The notes: generated by a model not told the origin, from the letters alone. Counted from the stretch's first letter, positions 1 through 8,528 are shown. The stretch: DNA of 64,000 bases from Bifidobacterium longum subsp. infantis ATCC 15697 = JCM 1222 = DSM 20088 (GCF_000269965.1 NC_017219.1:1550001-1614000), one strand, 5' to 3'. Program-made: numbers and translations.

Positions 1-1
1 C

Positions 2-1213
2 ACGCTGGGTGGTCTGACCTCCGCAATCTACAACGAGGTCATGCAGTTCTTCGTCATCGTCGCGGCCCTCATCCCGGTCACTGTCATCGGTCTGTCCCAC
101 GTGGGCGGCTGGTCCGGCCTGACCGCCAAGCTCGACAGCATGCAGGACTGGAGCGGTTCCATCCACGCTTGGGCCGGCACCGGCCTCGGCAACGTGACCA
201 ACCCGGTCGGTGGCGACTGGTTCTCCATCCTTATGGGCCTCGGCTTCGTGCTCGGCTTCGGCTACTGGACCACGAACTTCACCGAGGTGCAGCGCGCCTT
301 CGCCGCGAAGAGCATGACCGCAGCCCGTATGACGCCTATCCTGGGCGCCATCCCGAAGATGCTCATCTGGATTATCATCATCATCCCTGGCCTGATCGCC
401 GCCGCTACCGTGGGCAACCTGTTCGCTGGTGACCACCCGGTGCTGCAGTACAACGAAGCCATTCCGTACCTGTTCAAGATGTACCTGCCGAACGGCGTGC
501 TCGGCGTGGCAATCACCGGTATGATGGCCTCCTTCATGGCCGGCATGGCCGCGAACGTCTCCTCGTTCAACACTGTGTTCACCTACGATCTGTGGCAGGA
601 CTACGTCAAGCCCGGCAAGGACGACAAGTACTACCTGAACATGGGCCGCTGGATCACCGTCATCGGCGTGTTCATCTCCGTGTTCACCGCTTGGATCGCC
701 TCGCAGTTCGGCAACATCATGACATACCTGCAAACGCTGTTCAGCTTCTTCAACGCCCCGCTGTTCGCCGTGTTCATCCTCGGCTTGGTGTGGAAGCGCG
801 TCTCCAACGTCGCCGGCACCGTCGGCTACGTGTGCGGCATTCTCGCCCCGCTCGTCACCTACATCCTGTACTTGCAGTCCGTCGCGGCCGGCAACCCGAT
901 TTTCGGTTCCGCCACCGCCGAGACTTGGTACGGCGCCATCATCTCCTGCCTCGCGACCTGGATCGCGGCGGCTGTGCTTACGCCGTTCACCAAGTCCAAG
1001 ACCGATGAGGAGCTCGAGGGCCTGACCTTCGGCACCAACGGCATCAAGTACTTCAAGGAGGCCTCCGCCGAGGAACTTGAGGACGCCAAGCACGCCGCCA
1101 AGGAAGCCGGAAAGGATGTCTCTACAGTGAAGGTTCCGTGGTACAAGAAGCCGCTCATTCTCGGCTCCGTGATCTTCACCCTCGGTCTCGTGTTCTACAT
1201 CCCGTTCTTCTAA
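2..1213 (+). CDS. sodium:solute symporter (SSS family), 5' end outside window
   Basis: Integral membrane transporter that couples uptake of a small solute to sodium. The reading frame is open from base 2, so the N-terminus lies outside the window; about 403 residues remain. They show about nine to ten hydrophobic helices with the glycine-rich, amphipathic spacing of SSS proteins, and a charged cytosolic tail (KYFKEASAEELEDAK) before one last helix that ends in FYIPFF. The small membrane-protein gene behind it is 33 bases away and probably co-transcribed. The substrate cannot be read from the sequence; sugar, carboxylate and amino-acid members look alike at this level. Confidence 0.85.
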   Translation, partial: TLGGLTSAIYNEVMQFFVIVAALIPVTVIGLSHVGGWSGLTAKLDSMQDWSGSIHAWAGTGLGNVTNPVGGDWFSILMGLGFVLGFGYWTTNFTEVQRAFAAKSMTAARMTPILGAIPKMLIWIIIIIPGLIAAATVGNLFAGDHPVLQYNEAIPYLFKMYLPNGVLGVAITGMMASFMAGMAANVSSFNTVFTYDLWQDYVKPGKDDKYYLNMGRWITVIGVFISVFTAWIASQFGNIMTYLQTLFSFFNAPLFAVFILGLVWKRVSNVAGTVGYVCGILAPLVTYILYLQSVAAGNPIFGSATAETWYGAIISCLATWIAAAVLTPFTKSKTDEELEGLTFGTNGIKYFKEASAEELEDAKHAAKEAGKDVSTVKVPWYKKPLILGSVIFTLGLVFYIPFF

Positions 1214-1246
1214 ACCGCAGGTGGAAAGATTTAAGGAGTGTATGAA

Positions 1247-1588
1247 ATGACTGATGAAACGCAAGAAACCAAGAGCCTGCTGACCCAGGCCGAAAAGGAT
1301 CAGGCCGTTAAGGCGGCCCGCACCAACGACCTGCGTCGTCTGATCGCGATCCTGTTCGTCATCTACGGTGTGATCGTGACGATCGTTGGCATCGTGGCAC
1401 CGAACATGAACGGTGCCGACACCAACGGCATTGCGATCAACCTGTGGACCGGCATCATCATGCTGGTCATCGGAATCCTCTTCGAGGTGTGGTGCCGCGT
1501 CAAGCCGCTGTCGGCCGACGACATCATCGCCTCCGCCGAGGAGTCGGCGCGTAAGGCGCAGGTTAAGCACGAAGGCGACAAGAAGTGA
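1247..1588 (+). CDS. small two-helix membrane protein
   Basis: 113-residue protein with a charged N-terminus, two hydrophobic helices (about residues 30-52 and 62-86) and a charged C-terminal tail. I chose the ATG at 1247 because AGGAG sits at 1234-1238, 8 bases upstream; an in-frame GTG at 1238 lies inside that ribosome site. It follows the symporter directly and is likely its partner or accessory subunit, but no family function is recognised. Confidence 0.75.
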   Translation: MTDETQETKSLLTQAEKDQAVKAARTNDLRRLIAILFVIYGVIVTIVGIVAPNMNGADTNGIAINLWTGIIMLVIGILFEVWCRVKPLSADDIIASAEESARKAQVKHEGDKK

Positions 1589-1650
1589 TTCTCGCCTGAC
1601 CTTCGTCGGTCGAAACGGGTCCGTGATCGGACGTGGTTCATAACCGACGC

Positions 1651-1686
1651 AAAAGGGACCATCGGAGCAATCCGACGGTCCCTTTT
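1651..1686 (+). terminator. rho-independent terminator after the symporter pair
   Basis: Inverted repeat: AAAAGGGACC-ATCGGA, loop GCAA, TCCGACGGTCCCTTTT, ending in a T run. It closes the transcript of the two membrane-protein genes and separates them from the AT-rich cassette. Confidence 0.85.
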
Positions 1687-1707
1687 CGTGTTCGTTGTGT
1701 GCATACA

Positions 1708-2220
1708 ATGCCGAAATATCCCATCAGTCGCACTAGGGTGTGTTTACATTATTTTTCCAATAAGAAACTGGAATATGAAACGCGCTCGGTAAAATCGTTG
1801 AAGGATGAGCAGCGCCGGATATGCTCATTTATCCGTTTTTTTGAAGATTTTTTTTCATACCTTATTTTGAATCAATACTTGAATGACGAGATGGCAACTC
1901 TTCTTCAAAGAATCGCTGATCTGTTTAGGCAGAGGCTTCAGAACATCAATATCATGGTCATCCAAGCAAATCGATTCAAAATAATTAACAAGGATGAGTA
2001 CTACGAACTTCTTTCACTATTGACTAAAATGAAAGAAATTGTAGGAAAGCAAATACGTTTGCTTTCAAGCAATGGATACCTATTTGACCAATTTGAGGCA
2101 TTCGTACGCAGCAATAACATAGGGTATCCAGTCAAAATTCCTACAGAACGGTGCGGCAGTTGCTGTTCAAAAACAGATTTCTTTGATTTTTCAAAACGCA
2201 TTCTTACCAACTATGCATGA
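1708..2220 (+). CDS. unknown AT-rich protein, first gene of TruD/MFS cassette
   Basis: About 170 residues, rich in Phe, Ile, Asn and Lys and visibly AT-rich compared with the symporter genes before it. The middle is predicted mostly helical (LLQRIADLFRQRLQNINIMV). The C-terminal end carries a cysteine cluster (ERCGSCCSK) that could bind a metal or be a modified segment. No family recognised. The ATG at 1708 has no clear ribosome site, so the gene may start at GTG 1738 or be 5'-truncated at the terminator. Its stop overlaps the next start as ATGA, which indicates translational coupling and supports that it is a real gene. Confidence 0.55.
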   Translation: MPKYPISRTRVCLHYFSNKKLEYETRSVKSLKDEQRRICSFIRFFEDFFSYLILNQYLNDEMATLLQRIADLFRQRLQNINIMVIQANRFKIINKDEYYELLSLLTKMKEIVGKQIRLLSSNGYLFDQFEAFVRSNNIGYPVKIPTERCGSCCSKTDFFDFSKRILTNYA

Positions 2221-2474
2221 GGACATGTCCCATCTGCGGAATCTATTCCATCCAAGTGGGCAGCGAAAAGTTCATTCAGCATTATTCTGTGACTAATGAA
2301 GCAGGGAATACAGCATTCTCGATAGCCACTACAGGGTATGAATTTTACTATTTCCGACTGTATGATAAAACTCATGACACTCTTGCATATGAGCAATTCG
2401 GAGAGTGTGGTGAGAACATCAGAATGCACACGGACAGTCTGTCTCCCGATGTACACTCTTATAAGGTTTGGTAG
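2217..2474 (+). CDS. unknown 85-residue protein with CxxC, coupled to its neighbours
   Basis: Starts at the ATGA overlap with the preceding gene and ends inside the 5' region of the MFS gene. The N-terminus MRTCPICGIYS has a CPIC zinc-knuckle-like motif, followed by an aromatic, polar stretch (YEFYYFRLYDK). Not recognised. It could be a small zinc-ribbon protein, a peptide precursor or a modifier subunit. The tight overlaps on both sides suggest it works with the exporter and the pseudouridine synthase. Confidence 0.5.
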   Translation: MRTCPICGIYSIQVGSEKFIQHYSVTNEAGNTAFSIATTGYEFYYFRLYDKTHDTLAYEQFGECGENIRMHTDSLSPDVHSYKVW

Positions 2475-2476
2475 GG

Positions 2477-3739
2477 ATGGGGTCGCGTATTCACATGGAA
2501 AATTTATCAAGGAGGGGGAATAACTGGGTTTATCTGCTTTCCGTTGTAAGCGATAATCTCGGCAGTTCGTTGATGACTTTCGTGTTGCCGCTTATCGTGC
2601 TCGACCTTACCGGTTCCGGTATTCATCTTTCGATCATCTCTTCGTTCGAGACGCTGCCGTTCTTGCTGCTGGGTCTGCCTTTCGGCGCTATTGTGGACAG
2701 GTGCGACGTCAGGAAGGTGCTCATCCGTTCCGATGCCATCAGATTCGGAGGATACGCGTTGCTCGCGGCGGTTCTTTCGGCTCGGAGCAACGCGACCATG
2801 ACGCTGATAGCCATCTATCTCGTCACCTTGGTCATAGGGTGCACCAATGTGTTCAGCTCCGTTTCCGAGATGACGTTCATCTCGTATTTCGTGTCGAAAT
2901 CGGATTATTCGAAGATGAACAGCATCGTGTACGGCATCCAGTACACGGCCGGGCTGCTCATCCCGCTTGCCGGCGGGGCGCTCTACTCCGTGGTGCCGAT
3001 GGGGCTGCTGGCCCTGATCTGCGCCGCGTGTTTTCTTCTCAGTGCGGGTGCCATTCTCCTGATGAGGGTCGGTTCCTCGAAGGGCGCCGGCGGGTTGAGG
3101 GGCCCCGTGCCGGCCGCGGTGCGAACGGTCATCGGCGACACCCGGCAGGGGCTTTCCTATCTGAAGACCAGGCGTGTGGTTCTCTACCCGCTTGTGCTGG
3201 CCGCGTTGTTCAACGTGCTGACCGGGAATTTCCAGAACGACAGCCTCGTCATCATGCGCAAGAGTCTGAGCTTCACGTCGGGCCAGGTCGGCTTGGTCAT
3301 GTCGGTTACGGCCATGGGCGCGTTGGCGGGGACCTTCATCGTCAACCTGCTGAACAGAAGCTTCAAGTTCGAAACGGTCCTGATCGCGAACTTCCTCGTC
3401 CAGATGTGCTTCCGTCTCCTGTTTGTGGCGTTCGGCAACATCTTCGCGGTGGCGGCGACGCTGTTCGTGGTGGACCTGTGCCAGTCCGTGCTGAACATCA
3501 TCATTATCACGAACCGGCAGAATCTGGTCGAAACCCGTTACCTCGGGAGGGTGACGAGCATATACAAGGCGGTTCTGATCGGGGTCAATTCGCTCGGTTT
3601 CATATACGGAGGCACCCTGTCGAACACCTTCGGCCAGAGGAACGCCGTCCTATGGTCAGGCGTCGAAATCCTGATACTGACCATGATTGGTATCGGAGCC
3701 TACGCTCATCTCAACAAAGAAAGAACCACCGATGAGTAA
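2477..3739 (+). CDS. MFS efflux transporter (EntS/MefA-like)
   Basis: About 420 residues with 12 predicted helices; N-terminal half VYLLSVVSDNLGSSLMTFVL and the cytosolic-loop motif GAIVDRCDVRKVL typical of MFS drug or siderophore exporters. Starts possible at TTG 2468, ATG 2477 or ATG 2495; 2468 and 2477 both place the start within or next to the preceding stop (2472-2474). The last codons overlap the TruD start (ATGAGTAA). Unlike its AT-rich neighbours this gene is G+C-rich, so the cassette is a composition mosaic. Likely role: export of a small product or resistance. Confidence 0.8.
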   Translation: MGSRIHMENLSRRGNNWVYLLSVVSDNLGSSLMTFVLPLIVLDLTGSGIHLSIISSFETLPFLLLGLPFGAIVDRCDVRKVLIRSDAIRFGGYALLAAVLSARSNATMTLIAIYLVTLVIGCTNVFSSVSEMTFISYFVSKSDYSKMNSIVYGIQYTAGLLIPLAGGALYSVVPMGLLALICAACFLLSAGAILLMRVGSSKGAGGLRGPVPAAVRTVIGDTRQGLSYLKTRRVVLYPLVLAALFNVLTGNFQNDSLVIMRKSLSFTSGQVGLVMSVTAMGALAGTFIVNLLNRSFKFETVLIANFLVQMCFRLLFVAFGNIFAVAATLFVVDLCQSVLNIIIITNRQNLVETRYLGRVTSIYKAVLIGVNSLGFIYGGTLSNTFGQRNAVLWSGVEILILTMIGIGAYAHLNKERTTDE

Positions 3740-4908
3740 TGTCAAAATCAAAGAAATTCCTGAAGATTTCATAGTACATGAAATCTCAATTCCGACTTCC
3801 GACGGAGTATACACTCATTCAAGATATCGTCTAGCAAAAAGGATATAGCCCATTTGAAGCAATCGAGTGCATGTCAAGTTTCTTCGCACTCTCTTCTTCG
3901 CAGATAACCTATTGCGGTCTAAAAGACGAAGAGGGAATTACCACCCAAGAGGTGTCCATCAAAGTCCATATTCCTGATGAAGCTTTAGAGCGATTCAATG
4001 CAACGATGTATGCCAGTTCAGCATATATTGAACTAACTTATATTGGACAATCAAATTCACAGGAAATAGGAAAATTGCTCGGGAACGCATTCACTGTCAC
4101 ATTACGAAATTTAAGTGGTGACGATGCAGAGGCCTTTTCAGAAATTCATAAAAGAGACTATGCATTCCTGAATTATTATGACTATCAACGTTTTGGCATT
4201 CCCGGATACCCTCAAGTCACGCATCTTTTAGGGAAGGCTTTACTGGATCAAGACTATCAGCGCGCATTCAAGTTATATAGACTTAGCGGAAACACAAAAA
4301 TTGATTCAGTAAAGGACCCGGAGAAGTTCTTCACAAGTGACGTTGATGCTCGAAAGTTATCATTTTTCAAAAATGCCTATTCTTCAAGCATTTGGAACAA
4401 CGAACTCATGTACCTTGTACAACGCAACGTACCGAACACCGTAATTGATGATTCAACGGGAATAACCTACAGATTCTGCAAAAATCTGAAAGATGTACTT
4501 TTGCTCTTGCGACAGGGGGATAATTTACCGTATCTGAAATATGACGTGCAAGGTTCTCATCAATCCGAAAGGTCTCTCATAACTCATACGAGGGTTGAAT
4601 GTCTAAATACATCTGACGACGAAAGGCACGCTAACTGCAAAAACGCAACAGTTACCTTCATTTTGCCGTCTGGCTGCTACGCAACAACTTTTATACGTCA
4701 GCTTTGCACATGTCTCATGCATCAAGGAACGTACCCCTTCGTCTGCTGCACACGGAAGCTACCAGATGAACTCACAAACTGCAACCTATCCTGTAGTTTC
4801 CATTCAATCCAAGCTATCAACGGTAGTATTATTGCAATAGTTCCCTCATGGATAAAAGGCAAATGTTTTCGCTTACCAGAAAGTCTCTTAGTCTTAGGTT
4901 TTGTGTGA
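3732..4908 (+). pseudogene. TruD-family pseudouridine synthase, single frameshift
   Basis: N-terminal piece (3732-3848) reads SNVKIKEIPEDFIVHEIS, the TruD opening. Frame +1 then continues KGYSPFEAIECMSSFFALS and the ORF from 3871. Diagnostic motifs: ITYCGLKDEEGITTQ with the catalytic Asp of GLKD, GNAFTVTLR, FLNYYDYQRFGIPG, and near the C-terminus FILPSGCYATTFIRQL. Removing one A from the run AAAAA at 3836-3840 restores one continuous frame. The family makes pseudouridine in RNA; some homologues (PumJ of pseudouridimycin) supply free C-nucleoside precursors. The overlap with the MFS gene suggests the second type of use, which is inference. If the frameshift is real the protein is lost, unless ribosomal slippage occurs. 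Confidence 0.8.
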
Positions 4909-5450
4909 TGATTGGCGTGTGTGTACGCCGGGGTATGGCATCACGCTTGACCGGTTCATGAGGGTCGCGCACCTGTTGCCGCGACAGAGGGGCAACGTGG
5001 CGGTCGACAACTACAGGTTCGTCAACGCCCTGCTGTGGATGTGCAGGACGGGAGCCCCGTGGAGGGACCTGCCGGAGTGCTATGGCAAGTGGATCACCGT
5101 CTGCCGGCGGTTCAACCGCTGGTCCGGGAACGGCGCGATGGAACGCCTGTTCACGGCATTGCAGGAGGAGCGGATCATCGCCGTCGAGGTTTGGGTGCTC
5201 GCCATGGACTCCACGAGCGTGAAGGTCCACCAGCACGCGGTCGTGCCGCCCAAGAGGAACCGCACGGGCCCATGGGACTACGACAGGCAGGCGTACAAGG
5301 GGCGGAACATGGTCGAACGCGTCTTTCAACCGCATGAAGCACCACCGCAAGGCCGCCACCCGCTACGACAGGCTCGACGCCACCTTCCTCGCCAACCTCC
5401 AGCTCATCCTCATCGCCATCCAACTCAAAAACGCCAGCAAAACCAACTAG
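4901..5450 (+). pseudogene. IS5-family transposase remnant
   Basis: The N-terminal part (NYRFVNALLWMCRTGAPWRDLP) and first catalytic block (AMDSTSVKVHQHA) are typical. The sequence then jumps to the late block PPKRNRTGPWDYDRQ-YKGRNMVERVF, so about 60-70 residues with the middle Asp are deleted. A frameshift near 5320 separates VERVF from the tail NRMKHHRKAATRYDRL that ends at the TAG at 5448. Not functional. Confidence 0.75.
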
Positions 5451-5462
5451 CGTAAACACACC
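4914..5462 (+). mobile_element. IS5-family (IS427-like) element, internally deleted
   Basis: Likely left end near 4914 (GGCGTGTGTGTACGC) and right end GCGTAAACACACC near 5450-5462, imperfect inverted copies. It sits 6 bases after the TruD reading frame. The middle of the transposase is missing, so the element cannot move by itself; with both ends kept it might be mobilised in trans. Confidence 0.65.
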
Positions 5463-5467
5463 ATAGG

Positions 5468-5788
5468 TTACTTTCCCCGATACACGGCAGCGACGCCGAA
5501 TATGATGAACAGTCCCAGCAGGAAGATCAGAGCTCCCGGCCGGTACGTGCGGTAGAAGTCGACCATATCCGGCTGCGCCAAAGGTACTGCCATGATATAC
5601 ACCAGCGCAGCGAACACGGCGCCGAGCGCGGAAACAACCAAGAACGCGCCTACGGCAAAACGCAGCAGGCCACGATCCGAGGTCCTCCGGCGCAGACCAC
5701 GGCATCCCACGAAGACGAATACCGAGATCAGCAGGTAGAACAGCAGCCCGTACGTGGGCAGCATGTCGATAATCAGCAGATCGTTCAT
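5468..5788 (-). CDS. small membrane protein behind a palindromic operator
   Basis: 106 residues starting MNDLLIIDMLPTYGLLF, with three hydrophobic helices and a short basic loop (GCRGLRRRTSDRG). The start is set by AAAGGA 8 bases before the ATG. The 20-bp palindrome at 5849-5868 lies about 60 bases upstream, the same layout as other small membrane-protein genes in the window. No known function; by context possibly a peptide-immunity or envelope-stress protein. Confidence 0.65.
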   Translation of the reverse strand: MNDLLIIDMLPTYGLLFYLLISVFVFVGCRGLRRRTSDRGLLRFAVGAFLVVSALGAVFAALVYIMAVPLAQPDMVDFYRTYRPGALIFLLGLFIIFGVAAVYRGK

Positions 5789-5832
5789 GGCATATCCTTT
5801 CGTGGCGCAATCCCATTCAACCTGCGCATGGC

Positions 5833-6101
5833 CGCAAGCGCAACATCGTGTCAAGTAATCGCATGACAGCAGGTTTCGTCCGGCTGCGACCGTGGCCACG
5901 ATGAGCGGCATGGGACATGATAACATGACCGGGGCTGCGGCGCGGTCGATCCGTATCGCCCGTATTGGACAATGATCCGTTCGCCCTGGATGCGATGTGC
6001 GCGATGATCTCGGCCGTTTCCAAGGACTTCCATGTCATGTGGGGCACGGGTTCGCCCGCGGTGGCGATCGAGCATTGCCATAACCCGCATACCAGGCCGG
6101 A
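5833..6101. repeat. 269-bp direct repeat, copy 1
   Basis: Nearly identical to 8029-8297 (offset 2196; one difference seen, C/T near 5874). It contains the operator palindrome and the start of a decayed response-regulator gene. The two copies flank the Abi gene and two broken membrane-protein genes, so they record a duplication or recombination. Confidence 0.85.
5849..5868 (-). promoter_or_regulatory. operator palindrome, site 1
   Basis: TGTCAAGTAATCGCATGACA. On the minus strand a TTGCGC -35-like hexamer begins 6 nt downstream and a weak TTGAAT/TGAATG -10 at 29-30 nt. It drives the small membrane-protein gene that starts at 5788. Confidence 0.6.
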
Positions 6102-6108
6102 CGTGCCG
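5962..6108 (+). pseudogene. response-regulator receiver fragment
   Basis: VLDNDPFALDAMCAMIS to HTRPDV matches the receiver start of the regulator at 10.7 kb (VLDNDSLALNAIAVMTS ... GARPDV). It stops at the end of the 269-bp repeat; nothing of the DNA-binding domain remains. Bases 6109-6196 hold no recognisable gene. Confidence 0.65.
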
Positions 6109-6196
6109 GTGTCGGATCCTAAGGAATCTGTTGGTGTCGCTGCAGCTCATTGCCATTCCCACTGAAGAGATGATTGGCGAAAACGATACTCACTAC

Positions 6197-7003
6197 CTAT
6201 TCATTAGGCTTCAGCTCGTGTTCGAGCACAAGTTTCATCTTGCTGTTATCCATCAACCATGCGTGTAGGTCTCGGTCCAGGATCATCGCCAGAGCGAAGC
6301 ACGCCTGCGTCGCATTCTCCAATGCAATCCGTCGATTCTCACCCGGCAGAGGTATGCCGTTGACAAGCGGCTCATGGTGAGCGACCCGATTACGCAGGGC
6401 ATGCACTGTTTTTACGATATCCAGCGCGTACTTTCTCGTCCAGCGTTCTTCCACTGCACGGGCATACTGGCGCCCATTGGAGAATGTCTTATCGAGTCCT
6501 TTGCGCCATAAATCGTTCTCATAATCTGCACGGCGCTGGTCTGGCCACTTCGTGTGGATTGTTCCGCCGTCTTCCAAGAGATTGCGCCAAAATCCGAATG
6601 TCAATGACGCTATGAGATGGCCATGCGTATGATTTTTTCGCTGGTGCGGGGTGAGATGGTTCCACGCTTCACGAATCTGGTACTGGGTTCGGTCATCGAA
6701 TTGTAGCCCTGCCATATACCAGTCTTCAGTGCCATTCTGCTCCAGAGCGAGGAGGGAGAGTTGCCGGTCCATGCGGTTGCGCAGAGCGACCTCGAGGATG
6801 GCGATGTCGCCCATACAGGCGCTGGCCATGTCGTGATCCCACAGGTACAGCTCTAGCGCTGGGCATGAACGTCTTTGAGCCTCATAATTGTAGGTGGCAA
6901 GCCGTTCATCGGTAATGCACGCGCGCAGCGCCTTCTCCCGCGGACTTCCTTTCCTTGGAGTCCGTGAGAGGAAATCAGTTGTTGAATTTGACTGTCGGCT
7001 CAT
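6197..7003 (-). CDS. Abi-family protein with HEPN-type RNase motif
   Basis: 268 residues, related to AbiD/AbiF-like (Abi_2) proteins. Features: ILEVALRNRMDRQL in the first third, the TFGFWRNLL block in the middle (about residue 135), and near residue 210 the motif RNRVAHHEP, an R-x4-H HEPN active-site pattern. Such proteins are linked to abortive phage defence, probably as RNases. The gene stands alone between the two 269-bp repeats and is intact in an otherwise decayed island. ATG at 7003 has only a weak ribosome site (GAG). Confidence 0.75.
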   Translation of the reverse strand: MSRQSNSTTDFLSRTPRKGSPREKALRACITDERLATYNYEAQRRSCPALELYLWDHDMASACMGDIAILEVALRNRMDRQLSLLALEQNGTEDWYMAGLQFDDRTQYQIREAWNHLTPHQRKNHTHGHLIASLTFGFWRNLLEDGGTIHTKWPDQRRADYENDLWRKGLDKTFSNGRQYARAVEERWTRKYALDIVKTVHALRNRVAHHEPLVNGIPLPGENRRIALENATQACFALAMILDRDLHAWLMDNSKMKLVLEHELKPNE

Positions 7004-7165
7004 GGCTCATTATGATATATCAAGAATTCCCCCAAAGGGCCTCTCCGGACGGTCTTCGACTCAGCCGTGATGCACTGGGGGTTTCTTTTTATCTGGATAA
7101 TCGGGGCTTGGTTGGTCTGGGCTCTTCTTCAGGACAATCGCATATGTTTCGGGAGTGCTCAGCTT

Positions 7166-7654
7166 TCAGACGAGGCATTCGAAGAAATGCCATTCCGAGG
7201 AATCGGCATCATGGATGATGATCAGCGTGCCGCCCTCATTGGTTATCTCCTTATGAGGCCGGTCGTAGAGCGCATCGAGCTGTGTTCCCAGGTTCAATCG
7301 CAGGGTCGCATCCGCTTCCTTGATTATGCGGATGTTCTCCTGGGGCAGTTGGCCACTGGAGTAATCCCTGCCGTCCAGAATGGTGCCGTCGACTTGTTCT
7401 GGGTCAGCGGCGACCTTCACGTACCGGTATCCGTCCCCATGAAAGCTTTCCTCGTCCTTGCTGACGATTGCCCGCGCATCCTCGGAAAATGAGATCGAGA
7501 ACGTCTGCGACAGATTCGAAACCGGACTATAGCCCTAGTATCGAGTCCATCCGAACCATACTCCCGCCACTACCAACGCCGCGATGCCCAAAGCGATGAT
7601 CGTTCCGGCCCGGCCACCGGCGGAAGGCTCACCTTTCCATACGCGGTTTCCCAT
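7166..7654 (-). pseudogene. membrane-anchored extracytoplasmic protein, in-frame TAG
   Basis: From ATG 7654 (AGGAGG 7 bases upstream) the frame encodes 39 residues with one membrane helix (TIIALGIAALVVAGVWFGW), then a TAG at 7537-7535. The same frame continues for about 123 residues (SPVSNLSQTFSISFSEDARA to WHFFECLV) without other stops. One nonsense mutation therefore separates anchor from soluble domain. No family recognised. Readthrough is possible but nothing supports it. Confidence 0.6.
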
Positions 7655-7801
7655 CGTCGGCCTCCTAGCCTTAGCCGTAGGGTCTGCTAGATCAAAGTGT
7701 GTATTACTGATTAGCGTGAGGTCGCCGCCACTACGTGAGCGGTCGAAAACCTCATGCCACCCGGCAAATCCGAGAAGCGGTCGGAGAACTATTCGAAGCC
7801 G

Positions 7802-7930
7802 TCAGCTAATCCAGTGTTGAACGTACGCGACGACACCCAGAAACGCTCCTATACCCGCTCCGAGGAAGACGAATCCCCATCCCAACCAGTCAGCAAATCG
7901 ATTGACCGGGGATTTCGCAAAGCCCTCCAT
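7802..7930 (-). pseudogene. small membrane-protein fragment
   Basis: A frame open from about 8002 ends ADWLGWGFVFLGAGIGAFLG-VVAYVQHWIS at 7802, a two-part hydrophobic segment. Its only start candidates are GTG 7933 or ATG 7930 without a ribosome site, so the 5' part was probably lost at the 269-bp repeat boundary. It lies behind operator copy 2, as the gene at 5788 lies behind copy 1. Confidence 0.35.
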
Positions 7931-8028
7931 CACCGAATTCGTTCCAGTCGAGCCCTCCCCTGATTCATGGTTGTCCTCCTCGGCATCCCTACATAAAACC
8001 CGTTAGTCCAATTCAATCCGTTCGCGCC

Positions 8029-8297
8029 CGCAAGCGCAACATCGTGTCAAGTAATCGCATGACAGCAGGTTTTGTCCGGCTGCGACCGTGGCCACGATGA
8101 GCGGCATGGGACATGATAACATGACCGGGGCTGCGGCGCGGTCGATCCGTATCGCCCGTATTGGACAATGATCCGTTCGCCCTGGATGCGATGTGCGCGA
8201 TGATCTCGGCCGTTTCCAAGGACTTCCATGTCATGTGGGGCACGGGTTCGCCCGCGGTGGCGATCGAGCATTGCCATAACCCGCATACCAGGCCGGA
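8029..8297. repeat. 269-bp direct repeat, copy 2
   Basis: Second copy of 5833-6101. Here the receiver sequence continues beyond the repeat end, so this copy is probably the older one. Confidence 0.85.
8045..8064 (-). promoter_or_regulatory. operator palindrome, site 2
   Basis: TGTCAAGTAATCGCATGACA, identical to site 1 because it lies in the direct repeat. Minus-strand TTGAAT begins 29 nt downstream. Confidence 0.5.
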
Positions 8298-8528
8298 TGC
8301 GCTGGTGTTGGATATGGCGTGGGGGGAAAAATCACGGGCGCTGACGTGTGCCGGCGCATCCGTCGCAGGAGCGGCGGGACGGGCAGCGTGTTCACGTACG
8401 TGCACCGCGTGGCCGACAAGCTGGGAGTCGCCAGCCGCAAGGAGGTGCTGGACGCATGCGCCAGATACGATCTGCTCTGCCCCGGCTTTCCGAGCGGCTT
8501 GGCCTGCGGCATGCCGGGCATCCGGTGA
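8158..8528 (+). pseudogene. LuxR-type response regulator, deleted and frameshifted
   Basis: Receiver part VLDNDPFALDAMCAM ... RPDALVLDMAWG, then a frameshift into KITGADVCRRIRR. An internal deletion joins this directly to the end of the DNA-binding domain (GSVFTYVHRVADKLGVASRK, ending ARYDLL). The regulator at 10.4 kb shows the same terminal motif (GSVFTYVNRACRKLHAADRK), so this is a decayed paralogue. Confidence 0.7.

Noticed and set aside
3732..4908. TruD as the cyanobactin heterocyclase of the same name
   Set aside because: The motifs (GLKD, NYYDYQRFG) are those of tRNA pseudouridine synthase TruD; no YcaO or ThiF-like features.
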